Positions 25,733-34,569 of a DNA stretch of 64,000 nt are shown here, piece by piece. The stretch's first letter is position 1, and each line of letters starts with the position of its first letter. Source of the DNA: a virus; IMG/VR virus record IMGVR_UViG_3300020198_001494, positions 31,202 through 95,201 of that record; one strand, given 5' to 3'. Position numbers and translations under genes: made by a program. Under the pieces are notes generated by a model, which was given only the letters and a program-made list of their open reading frames with translations, had not been told where the DNA came from and ran no database searches.

Positions 25733-26995
25733 GTGGATGGAAGTAAATGGTCAGAAGAAGAGTTAAATACATTAAGAGAACACTATGACTCTGATAACAT
25801 TGATCTAGTGACAAACATGCTGCCGAATAGAACCAGGAAATCTGTTATGCACAAAGCTATTGAATTAGGTCTGGTTAGAAAAGATTTTTGGACAGCAGAA
25901 GAAATAAGTATTTTAGAAATGTACAACGGAAACAATATTGATGAAATAACTGAGCTTCTTACTAAGAGAACAAAAAGAGCGGTTATGGGTAAAATAGGAG
26001 AAATTGGTCTTATTTTCAAAAATCGATGGACAGAAGAAGAAATTGAAACTCTTAAGGAAAACTATGATCCTAATGATACAGACTTGATGTTAGAATTACT
26101 GCCGGGTAGAACAAAAAGATCTATATATGTCCAAGCAAGTAGACTTAATTTAACAAATGGGTGGACAGAAGAAGAAATTGAGACAGTAAAAGAAAATTAT
26201 GGAAAATTAACTAATAAAGACTTGCAGAAATTATTACCTAACAGAACACTGAGGGCAATTCAACACACGGGAAAAGAAACCTTGGGAATTGATAAAGAAA
26301 CTTTTGAAAGACGGTATAAAATAAACGAAGATTTCTTTTCTACCTATACACTGGAAAGTTGTTACTGGGCTGGTTTTATAGCTGCTGACGGAGCAGTAAG
26401 TAAAACTAGAAAAATTAATGATCCGGATAGATTAAGAATAAATCTTCAAGAAAGGGATAAATGTCAATTAGAAAAATTTGCTAAAGTGCTAGACTATACT
26501 GGACCTATAAATGAATATGAAGTAAAAGAACAGCAGATCTTGGATAATACAAAAAGAACCGAAGCTAAAAAAGCGGTAAATATTACAGTATGTAGTAAAA
26601 AATTAGTAGAGGATTTAAGAAAAAATTTCAACATTACAGAAAAGAAATCTCTAACTTTGGAACCACCGAAACTTCCTAATAGAGAATGTGAGCTATCTTT
26701 CATCAAAGGATATCTTGATGGGGATGGAAGTTTACCTAATAATATTGATGGATCTATTATGATTTGTATTAACGGAACATATAAATTACTAAACTGGATA
26801 AAGAAAATATTTGATGAAGAAAGTCCTGGTAATAAATATGGTACTGCATCCGAAGTAAGAAAAGATGGAAACATCTATAAATACTCAGTACATTCACAGA
26901 GAGCGGCTAAAATAATAAATATACTAATAAACTTAGAAACTTCAGCATTAAATAGAAAATGGTCTAAATATATGTATATGAAGGATAATAAGTAA
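25733..26995 (+). CDS. Free-standing LAGLIDADG homing endonuclease with Myb/SANT-like repeats
   Basis: This is the only plus-strand gene. With the GTG start at 25733 (AAAGGAG 9 bases upstream) it has 420 residues. The first ~190 residues are four repeats of a Myb/SANT-like helical unit, each opening with W(T/S)EEE and containing LLP.RT.R; these are likely DNA-binding. Two LAGLIDADG motifs follow: YWAGFIAADGAVS and FIKGYLDGDGSLP, each ending in the acidic metal-binding position. It carries its own promoter and is not inside another gene, unlike the inteins of this phage. It lies next to the major capsid gene, which may be or have been its target region. An earlier in-frame TTG at 25691 has no ribosome site. 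Confidence 0.85.
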   Translation: MDGSKWSEEELNTLREHYDSDNIDLVTNMLPNRTRKSVMHKAIELGLVRKDFWTAEEISILEMYNGNNIDEITELLTKRTKRAVMGKIGEIGLIFKNRWTEEEIETLKENYDPNDTDLMLELLPGRTKRSIYVQASRLNLTNGWTEEEIETVKENYGKLTNKDLQKLLPNRTLRAIQHTGKETLGIDKETFERRYKINEDFFSTYTLESCYWAGFIAADGAVSKTRKINDPDRLRINLQERDKCQLEKFAKVLDYTGPINEYEVKEQQILDNTKRTEAKKAVNITVCSKKLVEDLRKNFNITEKKSLTLEPPKLPNRECELSFIKGYLDGDGSLPNNIDGSIMICINGTYKLLNWIKKIFDEESPGNKYGTASEVRKDGNIYKYSVHSQRAAKIINILINLETSALNRKWSKYMYMKDNK

Positions 26996-27006
26996 TGGAC
27001 CCAGGC

Positions 27007-27033
27007 TAGTATTTCTATGATTAGAAAATACTA
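27007..27033. other. Hairpin downstream of the endonuclease gene
   Basis: TAGTATTTCTA and TAGAAAATACTA pair with one bulged base around a 4-base loop, just after the endonuclease stop at 26995. No T tract follows on either strand, so it is not a standard terminator, though it may stabilise or end the short plus-strand transcript. Confidence 0.4.
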
Positions 27034-27065
27034 CCAACCACTAATGTTTAACTAGATCCAAAAAC

Positions 27066-27096
27066 AGAAAGTACCCCCATAAAGGGGGTACTTTCT
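27066..27096 (-). terminator. Rho-independent terminator after the major capsid gene
   Basis: A 13-bp perfect stem (AGAAAGTACCCCC/GGGGGTACTTTCT) with a 5-base loop, followed on the minus strand by GTTTTTGG. It starts 14 bases past the capsid gene stop. It protects the gap from read-through and separates the capsid gene from the convergent endonuclease gene. Confidence 0.85.
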
Positions 27097-27109
27097 TGGC
27101 TAGGTATGA

Positions 27110-27979
27110 TTAACGAACAGTAGTAACCTCTAATGTTTGTAATCCTAATGGATTATGCACCCCTATGCCAATGTTCTCGAAGACCGAGAATCCAATGAGT
27201 CTGTTCTTAGGATCGTCAGCAGAAAGTACAGTTAGTTCTGTTCTGACTGGAATTCTACCGAAGAATTCAGGTTCAGCACAAACAAATACTGCACCAACTG
27301 GAACGATTCTTGACACGATTATCTGTGCGCCCCAGAGGTACGCCATCAAACCGGTCTTTAACAGGACTGCCTGGCTCTCGATGTCGAGAATATCTCTTCC
27401 GAATTTCCGGATATCGGTATAATCACGGGCATTCATGAAGATTCTAGAAACACGAAGATCCCACTTCTCGATATCAGCGAAAGCATCAGCTAGAACTGCC
27501 GGAGTAATTGGAGCACCAGTTCTAATCTTCGCATTTGGAGCGCCAGCCGCATCGCGGATAGCTGCCATAATTGCGAAAGATTTGGTGTCCTCTTGCGCCT
27601 GGATTTCAGCCTTAGCTAAGTCTTGCGCTCTTTCGATCAAGTCGAATCTACGCTCTTTAACCTGAGTTAGAGGGATTTCTGGGTTGCTTGCTAACTCGAA
27701 TAGAGGGAATAGGACTCTCGTACTCTTTGTTACGGCAAGAATGCCTTCACCTTCTTCACCGACTACATAGGCGGTGACATCAGGATCTCTGTCGTATACC
27801 GGAAGGGCACCATCAGGTAGCTGTTCAACTAAATAAGCTTTACGGGCTACTGAAGTGTAATCTCTCCGACGACGGAGGGGCTGAGTCATTGAAGCGGCTA
27901 AACGCTGACGACCCTGGGATGTTCTTAAAAGATCCCCTATGATTTGCTGTTTTAGCTCATTTGAAATTTGTTCTGGCAT
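27110..27979 (-). CDS. Major capsid protein (HK97-type fold)
   Basis: The protein has 289 residues from the ATG at 27979; an ATG two codons earlier lies only 3 bases from AAGGAGG, which is too close. Motifs seen in HK97-fold capsid proteins of large phages are present: ARKAYLVEQLPDGALPVYDR, the helical spine (FDLIERAQDLAKAEIQAQED), the A-domain region (WGAQIIVSRIVPVGAVFVC) and EFFGRIPVRTELTVL followed by NPLGLQTLEV. The codon choice is visibly more G+C-rich than the neighbours, as expected for the most highly expressed gene. A decoration-like and a scaffold-like gene lie just upstream, and a strong terminator follows. Confidence 0.9.
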   Translation of the reverse strand: MPEQISNELKQQIIGDLLRTSQGRQRLAASMTQPLRRRRDYTSVARKAYLVEQLPDGALPVYDRDPDVTAYVVGEEGEGILAVTKSTRVLFPLFELASNPEIPLTQVKERRFDLIERAQDLAKAEIQAQEDTKSFAIMAAIRDAAGAPNAKIRTGAPITPAVLADAFADIEKWDLRVSRIFMNARDYTDIRKFGRDILDIESQAVLLKTGLMAYLWGAQIIVSRIVPVGAVFVCAEPEFFGRIPVRTELTVLSADDPKNRLIGFSVFENIGIGVHNPLGLQTLEVTTVR

Positions 27980-27993
27980 CTTCATTTACCTCC

Positions 27994-28497
27994 TTATATC
28001 GTCAACATGAGGCCGAGCCAAGAATCGGACCCCGCTACTGGCGGTTTAATGACATATCCTACTTGTGCTTGAGTACCAGTTCTTTGCTTCGTTAATAGCC
28101 CATAAGCTGATGAATAAAGTGGATTACCGGCAGCATAAGTTAAGTCATTACCATCAGTATCCTTAGTCTCATAAACATCAACATAGGCTACACCCAAATT
28201 GCAAACAAATGGACCTTTTTCTGATGCTACTGCTGGGGTATTCTCAAAAGGATTACCAGCGGCATTGTTAATGAACAGTCCCATAGGAACAGTCGCATTT
28301 TGAGCATCAGCGGCACCTACTAAAAGGGTACCTTTAAGGGCCGCTACTGTACCGCCTAACACACCTTTTGGTGTTTGGGCATTTAAAGTAGCGTTTGTCA
28401 TTGTCCGGCCTGCCGGATTTGAGTCGAATGTGAAAGCAGCCGCTTCAAGTGAGAACAACGTGTTGCGGTGCCCCACATATAAAATACGTAGAGCCAT
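27994..28497 (-). CDS. Probable head decoration or capsid-associated protein
   Basis: The protein has 167 residues and is Ala/Gly/Thr-rich with few charges (LGGTVAALKGTLLVGAADAQ). It begins MALRILYVGHRNTLFSLEAA and ends DSWLGLMLTI. It lies between the scaffold-like and major capsid genes with only 14 bases to the latter and shares the capsid gene's more G+C-rich codon use, which points to high expression. Capsid decoration or head-stabilising proteins usually stand here. The assignment is by position and composition. Confidence 0.6.
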   Translation of the reverse strand: MALRILYVGHRNTLFSLEAAAFTFDSNPAGRTMTNATLNAQTPKGVLGGTVAALKGTLLVGAADAQNATVPMGLFINNAAGNPFENTPAVASEKGPFVCNLGVAYVDVYETKDTDGNDLTYAAGNPLYSSAYGLLTKQRTGTQAQVGYVIKPPVAGSDSWLGLMLTI

Positions 28498-28522
28498 TTA
28501 CTTTTCTCCTCTAATCAGAAGT

Positions 28523-29662
28523 TTAACCAAAAATATGTCTAACATCTGGAGCACTCTCCCACAAACCACTTAAATCTTTCGTTGTAGAATTAGAACGGGG
28601 TCCAGAAGCAATCTTCTTGACACCTTTCTTTTCTACATTACGATTATTTTTACTCGCGGTTCTTAGAGAACTCATTTTGGGTTTTACATCTTCATCTACA
28701 TTTTCCTCTTCGCCTTCGGCTGAAGGAACACCCTCTTTACTTTCATCAGTGAAAAGACCTTCAAGGTCTTCATCACTCATGCTATCTGCTGGACCAGATT
28801 GGACATCCATATCTTGACCATCAAACTCAATTGGAAGCTCATCTTGACCTACAACTTCCTCATCATCACCAAAATCACCCATACCAGCATCTTCAGAAAG
28901 ACCTAAAGTATCGTTGTATGGAGATCCTTCACCACCTTTTGTAGACTCAGCATAAGCAGCCTCTTGTTCGGAGGTATTTTGCTCTTTGACACCTGGGGGT
29001 GGTTCTGCTGTTGTGCCACCAGCGGGGGCTGGTGCAATATCAACTGGAGCGGCATCTGTGGCAGGTACTTCCCCTACAGGAGCAGCATCCTCTACATCTA
29101 CCTCATCTTCTTCCTCAACTTCCCCATCGGACTCATCTTCCTCCACTTCCTCATCAGCATCTTCATCTTCCCAACCGTCTTCATCAGTACCCTCATCTTC
29201 GTCTTCATCTTCATTCATGGCCTTTAAAATACGGCCCTCTTCTTCATACTTTGCAATTCGTGAAATAGTGTCTTCAAGAGATTTAAGTGGAAGATCCATT
29301 AAATCAGTAGCTTGCTTCTCAATAAATAGATCAGTGCCGTCTGGGAATAGCTTCTTAGCGATTCTAATTGACATGGCGCTCTTTTTAGCTAATACTTGAG
29401 CAGTTTTAAGAGCAGCTAGCTTAGCCTGACGGCTTGATGGCATTGGAACATGAAGACTTGGATGACGAATAGTCTGGTCTTCTTTCCAATCGTGTCTCAT
29501 ATCTGGCTGTTCAAAATTAACTACAGCCTCCGGATCCCATGTTAAATACTTCTCCATATCAGGATTATATCTCTGTACATTTAATGACCCAGGATCTGTA
29601 TTTTCATACGTGAGAGCCTTTTTGGAAAGACCCTTATCAGTTAATCTTTTTCTTTTTGACAT
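28523..29662 (-). CDS. Scaffold-like acidic head protein
   Basis: The protein has 379 residues. Residues ~1-150 are basic and helical (SSRQAKLAALKTAQVLAKKS, SIRIAKKLFPDG). The next ~180 are extremely acidic (runs of Glu and Asp) mixed with Ala/Pro/Gly linkers, followed by a short basic end with ARTASKNNRN-like character. Position directly before the decoration and capsid genes, charge pattern and low complexity fit a scaffolding or core protein that is removed during maturation, as in T4 gp22. No conserved domain is visible. Confidence 0.6.
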   Translation of the reverse strand: MSKRKRLTDKGLSKKALTYENTDPGSLNVQRYNPDMEKYLTWDPEAVVNFEQPDMRHDWKEDQTIRHPSLHVPMPSSRQAKLAALKTAQVLAKKSAMSIRIAKKLFPDGTDLFIEKQATDLMDLPLKSLEDTISRIAKYEEEGRILKAMNEDEDEDEGTDEDGWEDEDADEEVEEDESDGEVEEEDEVDVEDAAPVGEVPATDAAPVDIAPAPAGGTTAEPPPGVKEQNTSEQEAAYAESTKGGEGSPYNDTLGLSEDAGMGDFGDDEEVVGQDELPIEFDGQDMDVQSGPADSMSDEDLEGLFTDESKEGVPSAEGEEENVDEDVKPKMSSLRTASKNNRNVEKKGVKKIASGPRSNSTTKDLSGLWESAPDVRHIFG

Positions 29663-29685
29663 GATTTTAACTATCTCCCCTTAAA

Positions 29686-30207
29686 TTAACTCTCGTCGTC
29701 CTTATTAAAGACTCTCCGCTCCAACTCATTAGTAACCCTATCGATCTTAGAAGCAATCTTAGGATTAACTTTTTCAGCTTTTCCAGCTAATTCATCTAAT
29801 CTATCTATAATAGAGCTAAACTTTTCTAGTCTATTAACTTCATCTAAAATATCGCTATCGCTCTCACTAAAACTTTCACTATCACTTAAAGAACTAAAAC
29901 TCTCACTATCACTTAAATCACTTAAACTTAGATCACTTAAACTTAGATCGCTAAAATCAAAACTAGTTGACTCACTTTCACTAAGACTTAAACTTTCTGC
30001 CGCTTTCTTAGAACGAACATTACTTGCTCGCGGCATTCCAACGGGCTCTTCAGAAGGGGCCTCACTCTCTTCCTCTTTTGTGCCAGGAAAAGTAACTAAA
30101 AGCTTCGTGTCGCACTTCGGGCAGTTAAATTCAGCTACAGTAGTCCCATCTGCTGCCACTTTGGCGAACCCTTCGTACCATCTATCACGGCTTGCTTTTC
30201 TAGACAT
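29686..30207 (-). CDS. Ser/Asp-rich head-cluster protein with CxxC
   Basis: The protein has 173 residues. The N-terminus (MSRKASRDRWYEGFAKVAAD) is followed by EFNCPKCDTKLLVTF, one CxxC pair. The centre is a Ser/Asp/Leu repeat (FSDLSLSDLSLSDLSDSESF) encoded by a short DNA repeat, and the C-terminal ~60 residues form a coiled-coil-like helix (RLEKFSSIIDRLDELAGKAE). It lies between protease and scaffold genes, where internal head or core proteins are common. Function unknown. Confidence 0.5.
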   Translation of the reverse strand: MSRKASRDRWYEGFAKVAADGTTVAEFNCPKCDTKLLVTFPGTKEEESEAPSEEPVGMPRASNVRSKKAAESLSLSESESTSFDFSDLSLSDLSLSDLSDSESFSSLSDSESFSESDSDILDEVNRLEKFSSIIDRLDELAGKAEKVNPKIASKIDRVTNELERRVFNKDDES

Positions 30208-30302
30208 AGGTACCTCGAAATGATAAAATATCCGAATACTAAAACTCGGAATAGCGACTAACGAAAAAGAAATTTTTCTAACTTACAAATAATATTAATT
30301 AT

Positions 30303-33300
30303 TTACAAATAATCAAATCTTCTATTTCGCTTTAAATGGCTCTTTATTATTGTTTCTTCCATAATAGCTGGTCCAGGTAATTGTTGTTTATTAAGTTCTT
30401 CTAAATACTGATCCCAGTCAAATTCTTCTTCGTCATCATCTAAAGGCTCAGCGAAAAATATTCCGGACATATTTGACTTATTAGCAGGAGCGGGTTTATA
30501 TGGAGGATCTTCTTCCTCCTCATCTAAAGAACCTAAACCGTCATCTACTTCCCCAGAAAGATCTAAATCTGCAAAAGGATCATCACTACTAACTTCATCG
30601 CCACTTTCTTGTTCTGCATCACTTGGATCTTCTGACTGATCCTCATCTTCCATAAAATAATCTAAACCAGCCTCTTCCTCTGCTGGGTCTTTCTTTTTTT
30701 TATCCTCTTCAGCGAATAATAATCTTCCCCCACCTAAGGAAGCTGTTACTGGCATACCCTTAACTAAAGACTGCACTGAACTGTACCCTGGATTTGCTGC
30801 ATAAGATAAATAAATTGTGTCCTGCTCCTGATTTAGAACATTTCTCAAAACAGCCCCAGGGAAGGCAGGTTGTGCTACCCAGGAAGCTTCAATGAAACGA
30901 ACTGAAGAAGAATCAGACTCATGCCCGCAATTATGAGTAACAATACCATCTATTATATAAGAATGATCCTCTTCTACTTCCAAATTAAATACTTCACCAA
31001 CATATGGTTCAGATTCTATAGAAACAACTTTATGTAAATTATACTTCTCTCCATTATGTTGCCCGCGTGGTTTACTTATCTCTATTTTTCTACAATCGCC
31101 TAGAAAATTACTAAATTGTTTATCGGATAAATCAGAATTTACTGATAAATCATAAACATCTTTTGGAGATAAATAAAGTTGAAAACTTGCTCTCCAATTT
31201 CTATCGTCTTTAACTTCTTCTATATTTCTATTAATGGATCTTAAAGCACTAAGAGTAGTTTTTTTATCGTTAAAAATAACCTGTCCTCTATTCCAAATAT
31301 TTAATCTTGTGGCTATTATCTCAAAATCATGAAATAATTTCTCTGAAGTAGTATAACCCCTAACCCTACCCTGCTCATCTATAGAACCATCACCAGTTAG
31401 CCACCCCTCCAAAAGTTTTCTCTGTATAGAAAGAGGTGATTTAAGTAATTTACTAGAAAGGGATTTTTCCCAGGCTCTTTTTCCAGAACAATGTTTCTTC
31501 ACAAAATACCAAAAGTCTTTAGACTCTACCACCACAGATAATTTTTTTGCTGATGCAATAACTGCTCTAGTACTATTATTAAAATCTTTTATTAAATGAC
31601 CAACATTTTTTTCCATTTCTGAACGTTCATAATGATAAATCTTTACTTTACTATCTTCAAAATCTCTCTCAATTATTTCCTTAATCTTATCAGCAATATC
31701 CATTTCATCATTACCGTTTAAAGTAAAACGTACTTCATAGTTTAATCTAGAGGAATCATCATAATATCCTTCTGCGGCATATAACCCTATAACCCATGCG
31801 GTATCTGCCGTTATTCCGAAGGATCTTCTCGCTGAATCTCTACTTTTTGATATTCTTGGAGCTTGTTTAACTAAAAAATCCCCTACTTTAATATCTTTAG
31901 CTTCTTTAAAAGATAACTCCCCAGTAATTTTATCGTAAACATAATGTGGATGATTGTAAGTAGAGCGTATATTGTTAATGCCACCCTCTATCTTAATGTT
32001 AATTAAATTACCAACAAAATCTTTTCTAAATGTTTTTGTAACTTTTCTCCCAGACCCTTTATGAGTAATTACCATGTCCCCAACATTCACTTCATCGATA
32101 TATTTATATTCACCATCAGCCATAAGAACTTTGTTATCCCAGGGCAGACAGAGTTCTGCTATCATACGAACATTTCCGTATTTATCTTGGAAATATTGTC
32201 CTTTATTAGCTCTAACACAAATACATAAGCCACTTTCATCTGCCGCTAAATTACCACATTTAGTACAGATCGTATAAGCAGCAATACAACCCATAGACAT
32301 TGCATTATAAGATCCAACTCTTATTTTATTAATAAGATCTCTATGTTTTTTATGAGTAGCTACCAAAATATCTGTATACAATGTATCATTATTTACTTCT
32401 CTTAAAACAGCATCTACGATCTTACCCTTAGACAAAGCAGGAACTTGAACATGCTCCACATAATTTTCTGCTCCTATAAATGTTTTATAGGTTTTTTTAA
32501 GGACTCCACGAGTCCAGCTATCACAGTTATGAACTAAAACACCATTAGCTACATAAGTATGATTATCCTCTACCTCTATGTTATAGACTTTATCAGAAAA
32601 AGGTACTTCTTTAATATTTCTAACTGAATGATAAGTAAAATCTTGGTCTGCTAAATAACGTACAAAATTTCTCTTAGTCACTACCTTGAAAGAATAAGTA
32701 GAGTCACGCATAAGATCTTCTAAATATCCTTGTTGTATATTAATTTGATAAGAGTCATTGTCATAAAAAGTCTTACCAGATAACTTTCCAGACGTTCTTA
32801 CTAACTCAGCACCAGTTCCGACATGGAAAAATAATCTAGCATTTATCCCAACTCTTTTTGCTATTTGATAACATTGTTCAATAACTTCTCTATTACTTAA
32901 ACTTACTGAACCTCTTATATCATTTTTTCTAGATTTTGCAGTAAATACTGAACCATCACTTTCTAGTAATCCCATTAAAAGGTAACGTTGAATGTCTACT
33001 GGCCATAAAAGAACTGATGAATGTAACTTTTTTTGCTTAACGTATTGACCAGCATGCTTAATAAACCACTCTGCTGTTTTAGGGGATTTATTAACATTTA
33101 CTATTATGACATTATCATTAATATTATAATATAAAGTACTACCTAATCCAAATTCGTCACTGAGTAATTTCTGGCATAATAAAGCTACATTTTCTTCTTG
33201 TATAGAAAAACTAAATTGTACGGAATATGGGTAATTTTCTTCTGTCTCATTAGGGTATCTTCTGTATAACGGCCTATTTTCAACGTAACCGTCCCCTAAA

Positions 33301-33917
33301 TATAGCCCCAAAAGTCTAGCTTTTCCCGGTGTAACATCAGGATCTTTAATATCACCTTTAATGATAGGTGATCTCAAAACATCCCTCTTTTTTAAAGATG
33401 AAGCCTCTGACCAATTAAATTCTCTTTTACCCTTTTTACCTCTACCTGTTCCATAATTAGTAAATTTATAGGAAGAAAATGGGTGTTCAGGAGTAGCTAA
33501 TACCTTAAGTCCAACCCCTGTTGGACTTATTTCTACTAAGTTTCCACTATAATATCTCTCATATAACCTAGTAACAGGTTTACTGGTGCCGTCATGTGTT
33601 ATAACTAAATCACCTATCTCTATATCTTTTATAAATTTAGTAGTACCATCAGCCATTAATATTCTTGTATCGCCTGGAAAACAGTTACCGTTGATATATT
33701 GCTCTGTACTCTTAGTTATGTAATGATCACACCATGGCTCAGTATCTACACTTGCTATAATTGTACAATGAGAAAATAAATAGTCTCTTGGACTAAACGC
33801 TCTCAAATTAAAAGATGAATTTTGTCCTAAACTAGCAGTTCTTACCCTACTCCAATAACCATGTGGTTTTACATCTGGAGTAGCTACTTGAGCAGATGCA
33901 TAAATCTTAAAGGCCAT
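30303..33917 (-). CDS. Putative prohead protease interrupted by two inteins
   Basis: The open frame encodes 1204 residues. Removing the two inteins (residues 79-464 and 590-996) leaves a 411-residue protein. The extein contains EHVQVPALSKGKIVDAVLRE, then LYTDILVATHKKHRDLINKI, VGSYNAMSMGC, and after the second splice SVRFIEASWVAQPAFPGAVL. The pattern His...SxG resembles the HK97/T4-type head maturation protease with Ser in SMG as the likely nucleophile. A Cys group (CTKCG, CIC, CGHE) may bind zinc and spans the second insertion site. The C-terminal ~150 residues are very acidic. Position between portal and scaffold supports a head protease; the exact family is inferred. Confidence 0.7.
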   Translation of the reverse strand: MAFKIYASAQVATPDVKPHGYWSRVRTASLGQNSSFNLRAFSPRDYLFSHCTIIASVDTEPWCDHYITKSTEQYINGNCFPGDTRILMADGTTKFIKDIEIGDLVITHDGTSKPVTRLYERYYSGNLVEISPTGVGLKVLATPEHPFSSYKFTNYGTGRGKKGKREFNWSEASSLKKRDVLRSPIIKGDIKDPDVTPGKARLLGLYLGDGYVENRPLYRRYPNETEENYPYSVQFSFSIQEENVALLCQKLLSDEFGLGSTLYYNINDNVIIVNVNKSPKTAEWFIKHAGQYVKQKKLHSSVLLWPVDIQRYLLMGLLESDGSVFTAKSRKNDIRGSVSLSNREVIEQCYQIAKRVGINARLFFHVGTGAELVRTSGKLSGKTFYDNDSYQINIQQGYLEDLMRDSTYSFKVVTKRNFVRYLADQDFTYHSVRNIKEVPFSDKVYNIEVEDNHTYVANGVLVHNCDSWTRGVLKKTYKTFIGAENYVEHVQVPALSKGKIVDAVLREVNNDTLYTDILVATHKKHRDLINKIRVGSYNAMSMGCIAAYTICTKCGNLAADESGLCICVRANKGQYFQDKYGNVRMIAELCLPWDNKVLMADGEYKYIDEVNVGDMVITHKGSGRKVTKTFRKDFVGNLINIKIEGGINNIRSTYNHPHYVYDKITGELSFKEAKDIKVGDFLVKQAPRISKSRDSARRSFGITADTAWVIGLYAAEGYYDDSSRLNYEVRFTLNGNDEMDIADKIKEIIERDFEDSKVKIYHYERSEMEKNVGHLIKDFNNSTRAVIASAKKLSVVVESKDFWYFVKKHCSGKRAWEKSLSSKLLKSPLSIQRKLLEGWLTGDGSIDEQGRVRGYTTSEKLFHDFEIIATRLNIWNRGQVIFNDKKTTLSALRSINRNIEEVKDDRNWRASFQLYLSPKDVYDLSVNSDLSDKQFSNFLGDCRKIEISKPRGQHNGEKYNLHKVVSIESEPYVGEVFNLEVEEDHSYIIDGIVTHNCGHESDSSSVRFIEASWVAQPAFPGAVLRNVLNQEQDTIYLSYAANPGYSSVQSLVKGMPVTASLGGGRLLFAEEDKKKKDPAEEEAGLDYFMEDEDQSEDPSDAEQESGDEVSSDDPFADLDLSGEVDDGLGSLDEEEEDPPYKPAPANKSNMSGIFFAEPLDDDEEEFDWDQYLEELNKQQLPGPAIMEETIIKSHLKRNRRFDYL
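30930..32150 (-). mobile_element. Intein 2 in the prohead protease gene (LAGLIDADG)
   Basis: This covers residues 590-996 of the precursor (407 residues). It starts at CLPWDNKVLMADGEYKYIDE with Cys1, has block B-like STYNHPHYV, and ends GEVFNLEVEEDHSYIIDG then IVTHN followed by Cys+1. Two homing-endonuclease motifs lie inside: WVIGLYAAEGYYDD and RKLLEGWLTGDGSID. The first has AEG where the usual acidic residue is Asp, a conservative but unusual change. The insertion is directly at the extein AEL|CGHE, inside a conserved segment of the protease. Confidence 0.92.
32526..33683 (-). mobile_element. Intein 1 in the prohead protease gene (LAGLIDADG)
   Basis: This covers residues 79-464 of the precursor (386 residues). 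It starts CFPGDTRILMADGTTKFIKD, has block B TPEHPF and ends VYNIEVEDNHTYVANGVLVH plus Asn, followed by Cys+1. The endonuclease motifs are RLLGLYLGDGYVE and YLLMGLLESDGSV. The extein junction is YINGN|CDSWTRG. All splice-block residues look intact, so it should be active. Confidence 0.93.
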
Positions 33918-33918
33918 T

Positions 33919-34155
33919 TTACTTTATCCTATAAAATATTCTTTTTTGCGATGCCGTTTTACTATTTACATAATCAACAGCTTCTTCAACAGAATATGTT
34001 GGGGAATTATCATCAGATTTTGAGTGTATTACTACATTACCAGTAAATATTGAAGGATTACCAGAAAATACTGGATGAAAAGTATATCCTTTATAGTTAT
34101 AGTCAGCAGGAGTTTTTAATATCCTTTTTATCTCTTTGAATTCTTTCTCACCCAT
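33919..34155 (-). CDS. Small head-cluster hypothetical protein
   Basis: The protein has 78 residues (KEFKEIKRILKTPADYNYKG, then NVVIHSKSDDNSPTYSVEEA, ending KRIFYRIK). The opening is helical and the middle may be a small beta domain. It lies one base upstream of the protease gene, so it is probably translated with it. No family is recognised. Confidence 0.5.
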   Translation of the reverse strand: MGEKEFKEIKRILKTPADYNYKGYTFHPVFSGNPSIFTGNVVIHSKSDDNSPTYSVEEAVDYVNSKTASQKRIFYRIK

Positions 34156-34158
34156 ATT

Positions 34159-34569
34159 TTAATCTATACCAGAAAAATCTTGCAGATTTCTAAAAGTAGA
34201 AGATATAGATCTAGCATATGCTATAAAATGTTGTTTTATCTCTTTAGAATCATGTTTTGTTAAATGACTACATAATCCTAAATCTATCTCATTCTTACTA
34301 CTACTAATAATAATTCTATAGTTATCTACACCCTCTGCTTTTAAATTAATATATATCTGATTTTTTGAGTCTTTACCTAAAAGAGGAAAAGAACATAAAT
34401 ATTCTTTAACACCTCTATCTATCTTAGACGGAAGTGGGCTAAACGTATTAGGTTGTATACTTCTTATCGGCTCCAAATAGTAAGGACCGGGTGATCCTTG
34501 ACCATCGTAACTTTCTACAAGGGTAGGCCACTCAGCTTTCTTTACAAAAAACCTTCTAGTACTGCCCAT
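34159..34569 (-). CDS. Hypothetical head-cluster protein
   Basis: The protein has 136 residues (MGSTRRFFVKKAEWPTLVES). The central part alternates beta-like and loop segments (NYRIIISSSKNEIDLGLCSH) and the C-terminus is helical. Its start overlaps the end of the gene before by 14 bases. No recognised domain. Context suggests a head or packaging role. Confidence 0.5.
   Translation of the reverse strand: MGSTRRFFVKKAEWPTLVESYDGQGSPGPYYLEPIRSIQPNTFSPLPSKIDRGVKEYLCSFPLLGKDSKNQIYINLKAEGVDNYRIIISSSKNEIDLGLCSHLTKHDSKEIKQHFIAYARSISSTFRNLQDFSGID

Noticed and set aside
28964-29399. Three overlapping plus-strand frames against the scaffold-like gene
   Set aside because: They are complements of the Glu/Asp repeat (Ser/Leu/His-rich readings) with no start signals.
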